64,000 bases of DNA, taken from Pholiota molesta. Its lineage: Eukaryota; Basidiomycota; Agaricomycetes; Agaricales; Strophariaceae. Position numbers and translations under genes: made by a program. Where the stretch lies: positions 62,001 through 126,000 of the forward strand of contig JACGCK010000044.1 in assembly GCA_014925825.1 (NCBI GenBank), given 5' to 3'. The notes under the pieces are model-generated. The model saw only the letters and a program-made list of their open reading frames with translations, ran no database searches and was not told the DNA's origin. The first letter of the stretch is position 1. Each line of letters begins with the position of its first letter. Shown here one piece after another: positions 11,430-22,684 of the stretch.

Positions 11430-12273
11430 ATGTCCTTATCTGCGGACAGCACCACCCCAGCGACCGCCGCCATCGATTGGGCAGAGATCGACGCCCGCGG
11501 CCTGCGTCTCGCCATCACGCAGGCGCACACCAGCGCCGCCCAGGGCGGCATCCCCATCGGCGCCGCCATCCTCCTGCCCGCGCCCGCGTCGCAGTCGTCC
11601 AAGGAGCCAGAAACGAAGGGGGAACGCTACACGGTTCTGGGCGCGGGGCACAACGCGCGCCTGCAGAAGGGCTCCGCGATCCTGCACGGGGAGATGTCCG
11701 CGCTGGAGGACGCGGGCCGTCTGCACGGGGCGGTGTATCGCCAGACGACGCTGGTGAGCCTCGGTTCTTCACGGTTTACCGCGCGTTTTGTATTGCCGTG
11801 TCTGATTGAGTGAATGGGATGGGGACCAGTATACTACCCTAAGGTGGGTCGTTTACGCTGATTGGACTTGGACGCGCGATTGAAACACGATCGTTTATAT
11901 TCGCTTTTGCTACGCGCGCGCTTCCGCACCTGCATCTCCTCAATCCGCCCGATGTAGTCCGTGCAGCATGTGCGCTGGGGCAATCCTGCTATACCGCATC
12001 CCGCGCGTTGTTGTTGGAGAAGACCAAACTCTGGCAGGAGGGGTAGCGTACCTGCGGAGCCAGGGTGTCGAGGTGATCGTGGTGGACAACGAAGAGTGTA
12101 AAGCGATGATGCGGAAGTTCATCGAGGAGAAGCCTGAGGTGAGTTTTTGGGATTGCTTTGCTCCTGAACGTTAGCGGCTGAGGTTTAGGAGAGATTGTTC
12201 ATGGTGAGGAAACGCTGATACTGACGCTTTGCTTTTTCTTTAGGAATGGAATGAGGATATCGGCGAAATCTAG
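11430..12273 (+). CDS. FCY1: cytosine deaminase
   Basis: Four exons (11430-11753, 11830-11843, 11958-12138, 12244-12273) give 182 residues. The enzyme hydrolyses cytosine to uracil in pyrimidine salvage and would also deaminate 5-fluorocytosine; it is a small cytosolic zinc enzyme, normally a homodimer. The zinc and catalytic residues are visible: LHGE (His86, Glu88) and SPCSMC (Cys115, Cys118), matching His-Glu and Cys-Cys of the yeast enzyme. AILLYRIPRVVVGE and the C-terminal EEWNEDIGEI are also typical. It is about 24 residues longer than the 158-residue yeast protein, partly from an insertion around residues 50-66. The second exon is only 14 nt (YTTL plus two bases), yet restores the TTLSPC motif, which confirms the splice. 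The start codon at 11430 is the first one in frame with good context (CATCATGTCC). Confidence 0.93.
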
Positions 12274-12533
12274 GGTCGATAGATCTTGCAGTTCGCATTG
12301 AATTTACTCAGAATTTATGTACTCGACATATATGTACCTCGTAAGGAGATAGAGACTTAGAGCATGCAAGTTTGGTGCAAGTGCGCGCTCCTGCGCGCTT
12401 ACGTGGACAGACGTGGACGGTGGACGCGCACCAGCGCGCACCACGCACTATGACTCATAATATGACTCACGCGTTCCATCACGTGCGCCTAACAAGCGGT
12501 AGCGTACCTGGTCCGTGCGTTTCGCTCAAAACC
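12274..12533. other. FCY1 3' flank and U2 upstream region
   Basis: Non-coding stretch between the deaminase stop and the U2 promoter. It is rich in GCGC-type words (GTGCGCGCTCCTGCGCGC) and likely contains the upstream snRNA promoter elements, which I cannot identify individually. Confidence 0.4.
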
Positions 12534-12540
12534 TATATAA
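12534..12540 (+). promoter_or_regulatory. TATA box of the U2 snRNA gene
   Basis: ACCTATATAAACTG places TATATAA about 30-36 nt before the predicted U2 5' end, the spacing expected for a polymerase II snRNA promoter with a TATA element. Confidence 0.65.
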
Positions 12541-12569
12541 ACTGCGCCTCCCCGCGCCCTCCTGTTTCT

Positions 12570-12753
12570 TCACCACTCTGGCCTTTTGGCTTAGATCAAG
12601 TGTAGTATCTGTTCTTAATAGTTTAACCACTATTATGGAGGCACCGCCTCCATTTCTGGTTATCTTATTTTTGCCGCCCCAGCTCCTTGGGCTCTGCTTG
12701 CACCCCTTGGACGCGATGACCTTGCCGCTGCACTATTGGCTTGTGTCGTCGGG
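12570..12753 (+). ncRNA. U2: U2 spliceosomal snRNA
   Basis: GGCCTTTTGGCTTAGATCAA at 12580 onward, followed by GTGTAGTATCTGTTCTTAAT, is the near-invariant 5' part of U2 (stem-loop I and the branch-point recognition region; GTAGTA at 12602-12607 pairs with the intron branch site). Next come stem-loop IIa (AATAGTTTAACCACTATT), the IIb hairpin (GGAGGCACCGCCTCC), a Sm site TTATTTTTG (12665-12673), and a 3' domain. The terminal hairpin loop TGCCGCTGCACTATTGGC resembles the U2 stem-loop IV that binds U2A'/U2B''. Length about 184 nt fits U2. The 5' end is set by alignment to the usual 10-11 nt before GGCC; the 3' end is approximate. Confidence 0.93.
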
Positions 12754-12784
12754 GGATTCTTTCTTTATGAAAGTTTCTTAACCC

Positions 12785-12836
12785 TTTGCTGGATACTTGA
12801 ATTGACATCAGTTGATGTCAAGTCGAATCCAGCAAA
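12785..12836 (+). terminator. hairpin downstream of U2, likely 3'-processing signal
   Basis: An interrupted inverted repeat: outer arms TTTGCTGGAT (12785-12794) and ATCCAGCAAA (12827-12836), inner arms TTGACATC (12802-12809) and GATGTCAA (12814-12821), loop AGTT. It sits about 30 nt after the predicted U2 3' end. In budding and fission yeast, RNase III (Rnt1, Pac1) cuts a hairpin downstream of U2 to start 3' maturation; Rnt1 prefers AGNN loops, which AGTT fits. Role here is inferred. Confidence 0.65.
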
Positions 12837-14297
12837 TGGAAAGGAAACTTCGAAAGCTTTATTGTTGTCAGAGCTTTTTCTGCAGCATACTTCGCCAACG
12901 AGAAATCAGAATGCTCTTGCCAGTGTGTGACCTTGTATTTTACATATTATATGGTACTCAAAAACCCCGCCGCGTACTTCGCGAATTCAAAATGTTCAAA
13001 AGGAAAGGGCATCGCCTTTGGATTGGAATCATTGGTTGAATATAGGTGATTACAGACAATAATCTGTGATTACGCAGTTGATGACTCGATGACCGTCATA
13101 ATTTTCTCGAATTTTTGATACCTTGCAGGCGAATGCATCTGTTCGGGTGTGTTCTTGACAGCTAGAACTAACGTAACGGCTCTGCCATTAACAATCTATA
13201 GCAATCCGAGGAAGAAGCCTCATCAAGGAAATCAGGGTTTGAACGAAGAATAGATCGACGTTTCAAGTTGATGGATGGCAGTGATGGTGATATGGCAAGT
13301 GCCGAATGTTCCGTTGGACTTCGCTCCTGCCATTACCCAACCATTACCACTTCAGTGATCACTGGCTTGAGAGCTTGAGCCCTGGGGCATATGAGGGCCT
13401 GAAGGTCCGAAAGATAGAGGGTAAGAAAAATTGTGCTCGGAAAGCACCGAATACATACGGCATTTACTCTTCCTCAAATCTGACCCATCCAAACTCACGG
13501 TTCAATTATCACCTCAGGCGCCATTGGACAATTGTTCTCTCGAAGGTTCTGCCCCGGATCTATTGAACTTATGTATGTACATCCATGCACATGTAGCCCG
13601 TCGTAACTACTGAGTATTATTATCTATCTACACTTATCGATGCCCTCTGAATGTGATTATTCTGCATTCCAAAACAGTCATTGACACCACTGGCACTGTG
13701 GCGGTCACCGGTTTAATTTCCATCAGTAATCGGCGACGGCAATCGTTTGTATCCATCCAAGACGTTCGAATAGAAGGTGCAAAGATGACTAGAAGTATTC
13801 CCAGAAACTGCGCGAAGCGAGGTCAGCTAATTCTCAATCTGAACTACTCTCCTGTTCTGCCTCGAGTCTCCATTCTTCATCCCTTATCAGCTACAGGTAA
13901 TTCTCATGCACATTTTCGGCGCCGACTGGCACTTCCCGCCGGTCTCAGGCAATCCTGCTTGGATGTGGCCATGTACCTCACCTTTCTATGTAGGGCCGAT
14001 CCATGGCTTGGTTGCATGATCCACTGCCTCAGTGAGTGCGTCGACAAACCTAATGCACTGTTCGGTGAGTCAAGATGAAGAGAAATTTCTCACTCAATGG
14101 AACACTCGTTCTTTGTTTATAACCTAACGTTGAGTTTCTGATTAAAGTAAGCGCTCTATTTTGCTATCTCGCTGCCTCTATGTTTCTTTCCCTCTCTCAT
14201 TCGGTTGGATCGTCTCTCGTTCCTTCTCACCAGAAATGACGAGTAAGTGCAATTGACTTATGTTTATTATTGTCTTCTATAATAACGAAGCGTGTTC
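12837..14297. other. region without a supported gene
   Basis: Several short plus-strand open frames (for example 13306-13566 and 13653-14078) have no recognisable domain. They may be upstream exons of the ORF at 14298-15125, but I could not build a phase-consistent splice into that ORF. A CT-rich stretch at about 14165-14230 followed by ATGACGAGTAAGTG looks promoter- and donor-like but leads out of frame. Confidence 0.35.
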
Positions 14298-15125
14298 ATG
14301 GGCATAGTCCTTTATCCTCCTTTGTATCCAGAGCTTCTGCCACTCGAATATCATAACGAACATTTGCATTGGCTCCAGATCAAAGACGCAGAGGAAACAG
14401 GGTACCACGAAAGCATGGCACCCCGAAAATACAAAATCATAGATTATCAGGACGGCGTTCCTCAGTTTCAAGCAATTGTCACGCAAAAAAATCAAGTTGG
14501 CCAACCGCACCCTCCCTTCTCCACGGTGACCATTCACTCCTATGAGATTCTTGAAATGATTAACACAAAGATACTGTCTTTTCCGGACATTCGGAGGATG
14601 ATTCTCCTGTATCCGCCGCATCATAGAGGACATGCCCACCTTGGTGGAATTGTCGAAGCAATGAGAATCCTACTAGAAGGTTTTGACACTCTCCAATCTC
14701 TGATCCTTCCCATCGACTTTATGGCATATTTATCGATTCCGGTAGCGCTTGAAGAACATCTCGGCTTAATCCAACTTGAGCTTGTGCTGGCAACGACATC
14801 TCCAATGCGCTCCCAGCTTGGCCTCGCAATCGTCTTGGGGCTGAACGAACTCCGAGACCGAATTCAGAAACTGATCCTCCCCACGTCGATCCTGTCGCCG
14901 GACCTCCTTCGCTTTCTGGGTTGCATGGAAAATCTCAAACACCTGAAGATCAAGTCCGTGGGTGGCAGCGGCGGAAATCGCTTTGTTGATATGATCTCCG
15001 AGTACGGCATTTCGTCAGAGCATGCGTTCCATGCACTGCGGATTTTGGACGTGGGCGCCAAGTACACCCATCCCTCGAAACTGTGTGTTCTATGGAGAAA
15101 TTTCCCTGATGTACAATACCTCTGA
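14298..15125 (+). CDS. uncharacterised protein, possibly F-box/LRR-like (3' exon)
   Basis: A single long open frame encodes 275 residues from the first ATG (14298; the frame extends two codons further 5' to a GTG). It is Leu/Ile-rich with a loose spacing of hydrophobic runs (ILLEGFDTLQSLILP, LLRFLGCMENLKHLKIKS, HAFHALRILDVG) that resembles the leucine-rich half of basidiomycete F-box proteins. No F-box is visible, so either the N-terminus lies on unseen upstream exons or the resemblance is misleading. Codon use looks genuinely coding and the frame ends cleanly with a T-rich 3' flank. Function unknown; if F-box-like it would choose substrates for an SCF ubiquitin ligase. It converges on the monooxygenase gene. 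Confidence 0.5.
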   Translation: MGIVLYPPLYPELLPLEYHNEHLHWLQIKDAEETGYHESMAPRKYKIIDYQDGVPQFQAIVTQKNQVGQPHPPFSTVTIHSYEILEMINTKILSFPDIRRMILLYPPHHRGHAHLGGIVEAMRILLEGFDTLQSLILPIDFMAYLSIPVALEEHLGLIQLELVLATTSPMRSQLGLAIVLGLNELRDRIQKLILPTSILSPDLLRFLGCMENLKHLKIKSVGGSGGNRFVDMISEYGISSEHAFHALRILDVGAKYTHPSKLCVLWRNFPDVQYL

Positions 15126-15381
15126 AGCGTCTATCCATTTCATGTCGTGTGTACCTTCATAGATGATAGAGTTGACGTGTTTCCTTATTATTCCTTTCAT
15201 ATCTTCTCATATCATGTCGTTGATACCCATCTACCCAATACTCTGTATTTATTACGCATAGTTATCCACAGATACATGTATGTCTATTCGAAGTTCAAGG
15301 CCTCTTAGATCTATTCTAATTTCTCTACATATCCACCATGGGTACATAAGTTCTCGTTGGGTCGTCAGTTGCAACTGTGTC

Positions 15382-16940
15382 TTACTGACTACCAGTGGCA
15401 GTGTCGTGCCCAGTGCGGTCCCTCTGGCGTTTAGCGTACTGCAGCGCCTCAAACTTTGTCCTATACATAGCGTCTCGAATTTTGGTCCTCTCATCACTCC
15501 AAACGGGCAAAGTCTTATCAAGCACTGGCCTCGCCTGCACGATATCCTTCCTCAACCCGTACGCATACTCCTGCTCCGATGGTCCCAATATGCTGTACAC
15601 CCACAGCGAAGACGGATTGTCCAGTCCCCGGCGCCACTTCTCGATGGCCGCCAGCCGCTCTTTCTCGAACACGAGGCGGCCGTCAGGGGTATCGGGGTAG
15701 GCGGTCTCTCCGCGCCACGCGAGCGCCAGCCAGGTGCTCGCGATGTCAGCGATGGTGAAGGGCGTGAATGCGAGCGGGGCGCCGATGAACCCGAGCGACG
15801 GGTTGTGCGCGTACATGATCAGACGGTGCAGTGCGGGTATGCGGTGCGGGTACGTGTTTTCGTCGAGGATAGGAACAGGTTTGCGTGCTTCCGACGACCC
15901 AGAAGAAGGATCGAGAACATGGATGAACTTTGGGAGGGGACGGTATCCCGTCCCGATCTGCACCGAGTCCAGGTCAGAGAGTGTGGTGCCGTCCGTAAGC
16001 TGTGCATCGATCTTGTAGCCATCGTCAGCCGGAGTCCGCTTCAGGGTGTATTTAGAGACAGGAGCGACCATTCGAATGTTTTCGTTGGTAAGGCTCGGGA
16101 ACGTGGGCAAGGCTGGACGTCGGATACTCTGGTATACAGGACCATCAGAAACCGGAGCTAGCTGCGCTGCAATGTCGTTGGCTGAATTCGCGTTGCCCAC
16201 GACGAGAATTTTCTATACATCTTATAAGTTCAAGCAACTTGAAGGCGCTTCTGATCAACGTAGACAACCTACCTTTCCTTCGTACGATTGGGGACCACGC
16301 CACCATTTCGCGTGTTTCGCCAGTCCCAGGGCCTTCAGCTCTTCGAGGCCGTCCGTCTCCGGCCAGAGGGGGTTGTCGTACCATCCAACAGCAACCACCA
16401 CCGCATCCCATAGCTCTTCAAATTCCCTGCCGTTATCAGTCCAGTCTCTGGATATCACGCTCCAACCTCGCCCATCCTGTAGTTCCACAACGGATACCAC
16501 CTCCCTGTTTAGTTTGATAGCGCCGGATTTGAGATATGGCGTCGCAAACGCTTGCAGATATTGGTGAGTCTCTGTGAGTGTTGGAAACGGCTGCTCTGGG
16601 GTCGAGGGGGGTTCAGGGAAAGGGAACTCTGAGTAACTGAGGAACTCTGGGAGGACATTGCCTATCAGGCCTTCATATGCGGGAGATGGCCATCGAGGCC
16701 GGAGGCCATTGTCGGATTCAAGTTGCTTGCTTTCTTCGAAATACCTGCAGGCATGGTGAAAATTACATCGGATCCCAACAGCTTGAAGGGCACCACATAC
16801 CATACACCTCCTACATTATCCCGCCGTTCATATAGCGAGACGTGCTCGAATCTCCCTCGCTCTATCATATTCCGAAGAGATACCAATCCAGTCGGTCCTC
16901 CGCCGATAACGAGAATCCTTTTAGGAATAGGGGTCGACAT
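15382..16940 (-). CDS. flavin-containing monooxygenase (FMO family)
   Basis: Three exons (16940-16801, 16744-16273, 16212-15382) give 480 residues with both junctions in phase. It should use NADPH and FAD to oxygenate soft nucleophiles (N- or S-containing compounds). The FAD-binding Rossmann motif GGGPTG is at residues 13-18, followed by LYERRDNVGGVWY; RPRWPSPAYEGLIGNVLPEF and the second dinucleotide-binding motif KILVVGNANSANDIA (from residue 205) are typical of fungal FMO-like proteins. LGLAKHAKWW occupies the place of the FMO FxGxxxH fingerprint, in a divergent form. No signal peptide or membrane segment is seen, so a cytosolic enzyme is likely. Substrate cannot be inferred; no biosynthetic cluster surrounds it. 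Confidence 0.88.
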
Positions 16941-17538
16941 CCGAGCGCGATTGCCGTATAGAGTAGAAGCCTTGGTTATGGTGGGATTTGGGAGGACGGC
17001 CCATTATCGTAGCTTGACATAGGCTTCTCGAGGAATGCGCTAATATGTCGCGATGGGACGTGATCGACGCGCAACTTGTATGATCTGCCCATCTGACGCG
17101 TTCGCTAATAATATGAGCCACTATCGGTACAGCCACTGGCCGTTGTCCACGATCATAGAAATACCTATCTCATGGGGTGGTGCTACCGTTATCGGATATT
17201 GTCCAAAGTTGCCGACATAGAGAATAAAAAAAACATCATGGCAATTATACAGCAATATATGTATACAAGAAGATACAGAACAAATGCTGAAGGAGAGAGA
17301 ATCACGGCGAAGGGAGGTCGAGAAGAACCAATATCTGAAAAACAGTCGTACATCTAGCGCACGGAACGGGAAGCCAGAAAAAACTGTGGTCAGTGCAGAT
17401 GAAGTTTCGTTTATCAACTTCGGGGAAATAAACCTGCTACGGCAAAAGTAGACGGTAAACTGCGAAGGGAGAAAAGAAAGAAAGCCGAGGTTGGAAGACG
17501 AAATTTAAATAGATCAATAAAAAATAAAAGATCTCTCA
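16941..17538. other. intergenic: FMO upstream region and kinase 3' flank
   Basis: About 600 bp between the FMO start and the stop codon of the first kinase gene. I see no coding or RNA signal. Confidence 0.4.
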
Positions 17539-19572
17539 CTACTTCAAACGTAGATTCCTGAATAGATCCATCCACGAGTGCGCGAGGACGTTAGGGTGAT
17601 GAGGCCTAGCAGCATTCGGAGCCCAGTCATATGACCCAGGCATGCGAGGTCCATCGTGGTCTAAAGCAGCTGCGGATTCATCGACTGTCGATTGCGGCTC
17701 TTCTTGGAAGACTGCAGCATCTGTGAACACAGCTTTGGAACTGGCGTCGGGTGGGTTGACGGCGATCTCCTTGGGAGAGGCCACTTCTTCGCAGTCGCTG
17801 AGTTGTGGTACGTGGGCTTGGGAGGGTTCAGATGGCTGGTCGTGTGATGGTGGATCTGCTTTCTGCGATTCAGGCTCCTCCGGCGCAATGACGTTTACGA
17901 ACTCGTTCGAGCCTGGATCGTGAGGCGATGGTTTCGGCGCGGGCGCCTGAGCTGGTATCGGCGGCACTGGCTCCTCGTCTGAAGAATCCACATTATTCCA
18001 GCCGGCGCTGGTGGACGACTTGCTACTCGGACTCCGGCTGCCGCTGTTCAGGCGATGCACCGCGCGCGCAGACGCAATGGCCGTGCGCCATCGCGCTTTC
18101 GGGTCGAAGTGCTCGCGCAGGCCGGTGGAAAGGTCGTGTTCGGCGGAAGGATCGTGGGTTGTGAGCCACTGAAAAGCTCCGAGTCAACAAAGGATCAACA
18201 TATGTCGAATTTGAAAACATACGGGATGGGCGAGAGACTCTGTTGCTGTAGGTCGTTGGCAGGGATCCGGGTTCAAGAGAGTCGTGATAAAATTCTTCGC
18301 TGGAAACGTCGTGAATCAATATGGGGCAAGTGCAGATTTTAGTTGGCTTACCCTCAGCGGACACGTTCTTCCAATATTTTTCGTGAAACACGACTTTCGC
18401 GGCAGTTGTTTCTTGGATGAGCACTTTGGTATCTTCTGATCGGAATGGGGAGTATCCACATAGGAGGACGTAAGTTATGATACTACGATACCCAAGTCAA
18501 TGTCATGTTAAGGAAAACACTGTAGACATACCCGATGGACCAGATGTCGACGGGCTTGCCATGGCCTTCTTTCAAGAGAACTTCAGGGGCAATGTATCCC
18601 AAGCTGCCTGCAAGTGAGTGCAACTGTTCTTCAGGGAAATGTAGGTGTTTGGAGCTGGAGACAGGCTTTAACGAACAAAATGTGGAAGTGGGAGGAAGAC
18701 GGACATTCCGAAATCCACAATAACAACGTCGCTATTCTCAGCTCTCGTGCGGTATAATATGTTTTCGGGCCTATCGAACAATGAGTGGATTCATAAAGTC
18801 AAAAGTCGATTGTATACATACTTCAGATCCCGATGTACAATATCATGTTCATGCAGGTAGCGAACACCTTCAAGTGTAGACCTTCATGTCTCATTTAGGA
18901 CGCAAACAGACCGAGCGTGTTTCTTTGGACACGTACCTGATAACGGAGACCGCATCTTTTTCTGTGAACTTCCCCTTCTTGAGAATCCGTTCAAATAGTT
19001 CCCCTCCAACTGCAAGCTCGAAGGATAGGTAATACTTGGACCTGGTCTCAAACCATTCGTAGAATTTGACCTGAAATCTGTTGAATACCGATTCGGTTGG
19101 AAATCTCAAGATAACGCACGATGTTTGGATGGTCAAGTCCCTTCAAAACATCCATCTCGCCCCACACGCTCTCTTCATTCCCTTTGACCTTCTTCTTCGG
19201 AATTATCTTCAACGCCACTTCCTTCGTAATGCCACTGGGCGACCGGTCTCCTGGGTTTGGAGAAGGCGGCCTGGAAGTGCCCTTCTTTGTAGATAAGCTG
19301 GCCTCGAGCTCTGCTACTGCACCTCTCTCGGCCGTCTTGACCTGATCAACCGGGACGTGCCATGTGGCCTTCTATGAAAGTTGCGCATCCATGAGGGGCA
19401 AGAGCGACAGCAGAGGAAGTTAATTCAGGTCTCGCAGACGCTTCTCGATGATCGCCGGACGTACCACGACCTTGCCAAAGGATCCATTGCCTAGAACTTC
19501 ATGAAAATCATAAGACTTTTTCTTCACGAAGCTAGGAGGCTGCGGAAGCAGCGAGTGCGAGAATGTTTTCAT
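17539..19572 (-). CDS. Ca2+/calmodulin-dependent-type protein kinase, copy 1 (complete)
   Basis: Nine exons (19572-19465, 19371-19120, 19070-18937, 18881-18822, 18770-18705, 18654-18532, 18482-18352, 18299-18223, 18168-17539) give 526 residues in phase throughout. All Ser/Thr kinase landmarks are present: glycine loop [10 protein letters not shown] (27-36), VALK (Lys91), HRDLKPEN (181-188), DFG (204-206) and APE (229-231). [19 protein letters not shown] and GGELFERI place it in the CaMK group, near CaMK1. The activation-loop position that is Thr in CaMK1 (GTPGYVAPE) is Ser224 here (GSLGYIAPE). A Pro/Ser-rich insertion of about 45 residues separates the glycine loop from the catalytic Lys. After the kinase domain comes an acidic Pro/Ser-rich tail ending in a basic amphipathic [13 protein letters not shown]. 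This is the only array copy with the native 3' end. Confidence 0.9.
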
Positions 19573-20699
19573 CATGTTGGGTTATGGGTTACTCCAAGGC
19601 AGGGTGGCCGAGAGCTTGGATGATTGAATGAAACAGGCGCCCTCCTGGACTGGTTTTTGGAGAGAGCTAAAATGAAAAGACTTCAGCTTGCCTGTTATCA
19701 AGACTCGAGATACCGGGGAACACGAGAATTGGGAAGAAGGACTAGTTTTGTCCATGCCGTGCCTGTCTGGAAGTCCTAAACGGCGGAATTCTGACGCCAG
19801 GACACGTGCACTGTCGTGTAGGAAACATGGAGACGATAAGATAAGATAACGCAATACAGCACCAAGCCTCTACACCTACTCACTACACTTCCTTGCTGCG
19901 GCCAACGACAGCTGCCCTGTTCCGCTCCGTCGTCTCATCCGCTCTCCGTCCTCTCCGCCGTCCCGGGTTCCGTCCCCTCCATCCTACGCACGTTACCGCC
20001 TCCACACACCTCATCCCCGACTGCGGACGACGTCCTCCGCGACACAGGGCGCAGATCAGCACTAGGGCTTCGACTGGTAAACCTAGTACACAACCTACGA
20101 GCTCGCAAACTCACCAGCGTGTTCGCATCAGCACCAACACGGCGCCGACATCAACACTCCTCTCACATCCGCCACACTAACCTCCAACGGACCCAACATC
20201 GGTCGTCCAGGAAGCGACAGCGCACACCCGGCGAGGGAAACATGGCTCCAACGCGTCCGCGAGTGATCGCTAACCGATCATCTTATCCGGTACGTCTGCG
20301 CTGTACAATGCGCGCCGGACACCTCACCCACACTCCCTGGACAGCAACGACGATGGCTGCCGACACTGGGCCCCATTGTGTAAGCGGCAAGTTCAACACC
20401 TACCCACCTGCTCGTCACAGCGCCAATGCCAACACCGCCCTCTGTGCCCAACTCTGCAATATCAGTGACAGCGCAGCGCACACACAACGACGGAAACACG
20501 TCTCCGCGGCATATCCCTTGGCAGCACACATCCCGCCGCGGATTCGTCGCCTCGACGCGCGCACGAACACCATCCCGATGCATGCATCGTGTCTCCAGTA
20601 CCACGAGCACATCGGAAAGCCATCCCAGGACGGACGACGTCAGTTCGGTATACGAGTAATTCCGGGCCACAGTCCACGGCGTTGGCCAGTCCCAGTTCA

Positions 20700-22684
20700 T
20701 CGGCACCCTCGCATACGCTGTAACACCTTGCTAAACGAATCGGCAGCACCTCCAGAACGGTATCCAGACATCACCACAACGAGCGGAACGGGGTGGGCCA
20801 GCGAACGCGAGGACGACGACGGAGCTCACATGGCGAGCATCCGACTTCAGACCGCATGGATAGACGGAGACTGAGAACAAGGGAGGGTGGTCCAAGGGCA
20901 CCACGCAGCACAGACAGCGCGTACGCCCAGGTGTGTCCATCTCATCGGATCGTCTCTCCTCTCAGCGTCGCGCTCACAGCAGTGCGCTAGACAATACGGC
21001 GGCGCCGCGACGGCACCACTACCACAGACAACACCCATGGCGATGCGGAGCGTAGTCCGCAACGATACGACGGCGGTGGCGTACGGCTTGCGGTGTGGCT
21101 TGGACGACGACAAGGGCTCGACTCGTATGGGTAGGGTAGGGGAGGAGAGCATCGGTGCGTACGTAGCTACAGCACACATCGGCTAGCGCTCAACTTACCA
21201 GCAGCACCTCCGGCGTGGCATGCAGAGACCACGGTGACGAGTGGAGCGCCCGATCAGGCCGTCTGGACGACATCTGCCTTCAGATCGTACGGATCGTGGA
21301 CCAGGGGCGCCCCAGGGCGCAGGAGCCACGCAGCGCGCACAGGGCGCAGGTCCCAGGTGTGTATCATCCCCACCTCTCTGCATCATGCTCACAGGAGTCA
21401 GATGGGCACACCAGCGGCGCAGGAACGACGGTACTGCAGCTGCGAACGACAAGGGCGATACACGGATCCCGGAGCAGAGTCAGCCATGACACGGCGACGC
21501 TGGGATACGGCGTCAGCGACTCACGGTGTGGATGGGGCGACAACGGCACGGCTGTTGGGGGCGAGAGCAACGCTGCGCAGCTGGGGGAATACATCAGTGA
21601 GCGCGACGTTGCCTTCCACCATAATGGCCTTACTCACCGCATCATGGCCTTGAACGCGATAGCGCTGCCTTTCGCCCTGCGCCAACCCGCGGAACGTCTA
21701 GGAATCACGGCGAAGTCACCACAGCAACACCATGAGCTCGCCGATCCCGACGAGCAGGTCCACGACGATATGGCCGCCTCTCTCCCCGCCCCCTCGCACC
21801 CGCCGTTGTCCATGCCGCTGGCCCTACGCCCACTCTGACACTCGACCCCACGGGCATCTCAGTGGGCGGCGTATGGGCTGCGCCACACGGTAGCGTGAAG
21901 GGATCGAAATGCGGGTCAGCAACGCGACGACCGCCGTCGAGGAGGAGATGGACGACTCACCGGGTGCGGTACGACGACGACGACGAGGAAGGCGATGTGC
22001 GCGGGCGGGCGTCACTGTGTGCGGCGCTGATTCGCCCATGCAGGAACTCCTCACCTGCGTCAGGCCTGAAACCGCCGTGCGGCGCAGACGCGGGTTCGCG
22101 GGAGGGCGCCTCGTCCTGGCGCGTGGAATGACGGCGATGCGAACGGCTCGGTGGCTAAGAGACGAAGACGGCCCATCTGTTCCACTTACTAACGAGGCCG
22201 ACGACGACAACGGAAAGCGGATGAGATGGATGCGAACGGCATTCTTACTACTGCCTCGGGATAAGGGTGAGCAGGTTTATTAGAACGCTGGTAACGTTTA
22301 CTCACCGCTTTATACAGCACCGGCGCTGTCTGACCGAGTCGCACAAAGGCACGGCGCCAGGCGTATCGCGCATATTCGGCGAGGACGGAAGGTGCTATGG
22401 GTCGTGGTAAGCAATATCACGGCTGCAGAGACGAGCAACAACCTACTTACTGCGCGTTCCAGATGACTGTCGAAGCTTGAAGGGCTATTCTGTGGAGGGA
22501 AGGCGACATTAGTGCGGTGCGTATGCCATGTTGAAGGACAGCGCTCACCTCAGTACGCGGCATGGATTGTGACGCAGTGCGCATGCTCTGAACGCCTGTG
22601 TGCTGTAGCCGACGCAAGGGGCGGCGCATTAGCGGTCTAGCTTATCACTCAAGAATGCCGACAGCTCACTTGTAGGGACGACAT
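20700..22684 (-). other. intron-dense leftward transcription unit, unit 1 (product unknown)
   Basis: Downstream of a TATA box and a CT-rich leader, the minus strand shows ATGTCGTCCCTACAA then a run of splice-flanked short exons: 22684-22670, 22602-22549, 22489-22451, 22394-22306, 22250-22190 and beyond. Donors are GTGAGC, GTGAGC, GTAAGT, GTGAGT and GTAAGT; acceptors are CTACAG, CCACAG, CATAG and GGCAG. Spliced this way the frame stays open for well over 100 residues (MSSLQHTGVQSMRTASQSMP...), Ser/Arg/Pro-rich and unlike any family I know. Further left the frame breaks in the exon after 21910, and two similar exon-intron modules lie about 415 bp apart. It could be a fast-evolving or decaying coding gene or a spliced non-coding RNA. 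Several long antisense open frames here are GC artefacts. Confidence 0.45.

Noticed and set aside
20119..20874. 251-residue plus-strand frame, identical in units 1 and 2
   Set aside because: Identity is explained by the recent copying of the whole block. Composition (Thr/His/Arg-rich) follows GC and CA bias, and unit 3 changes it by frame-shifting indels.
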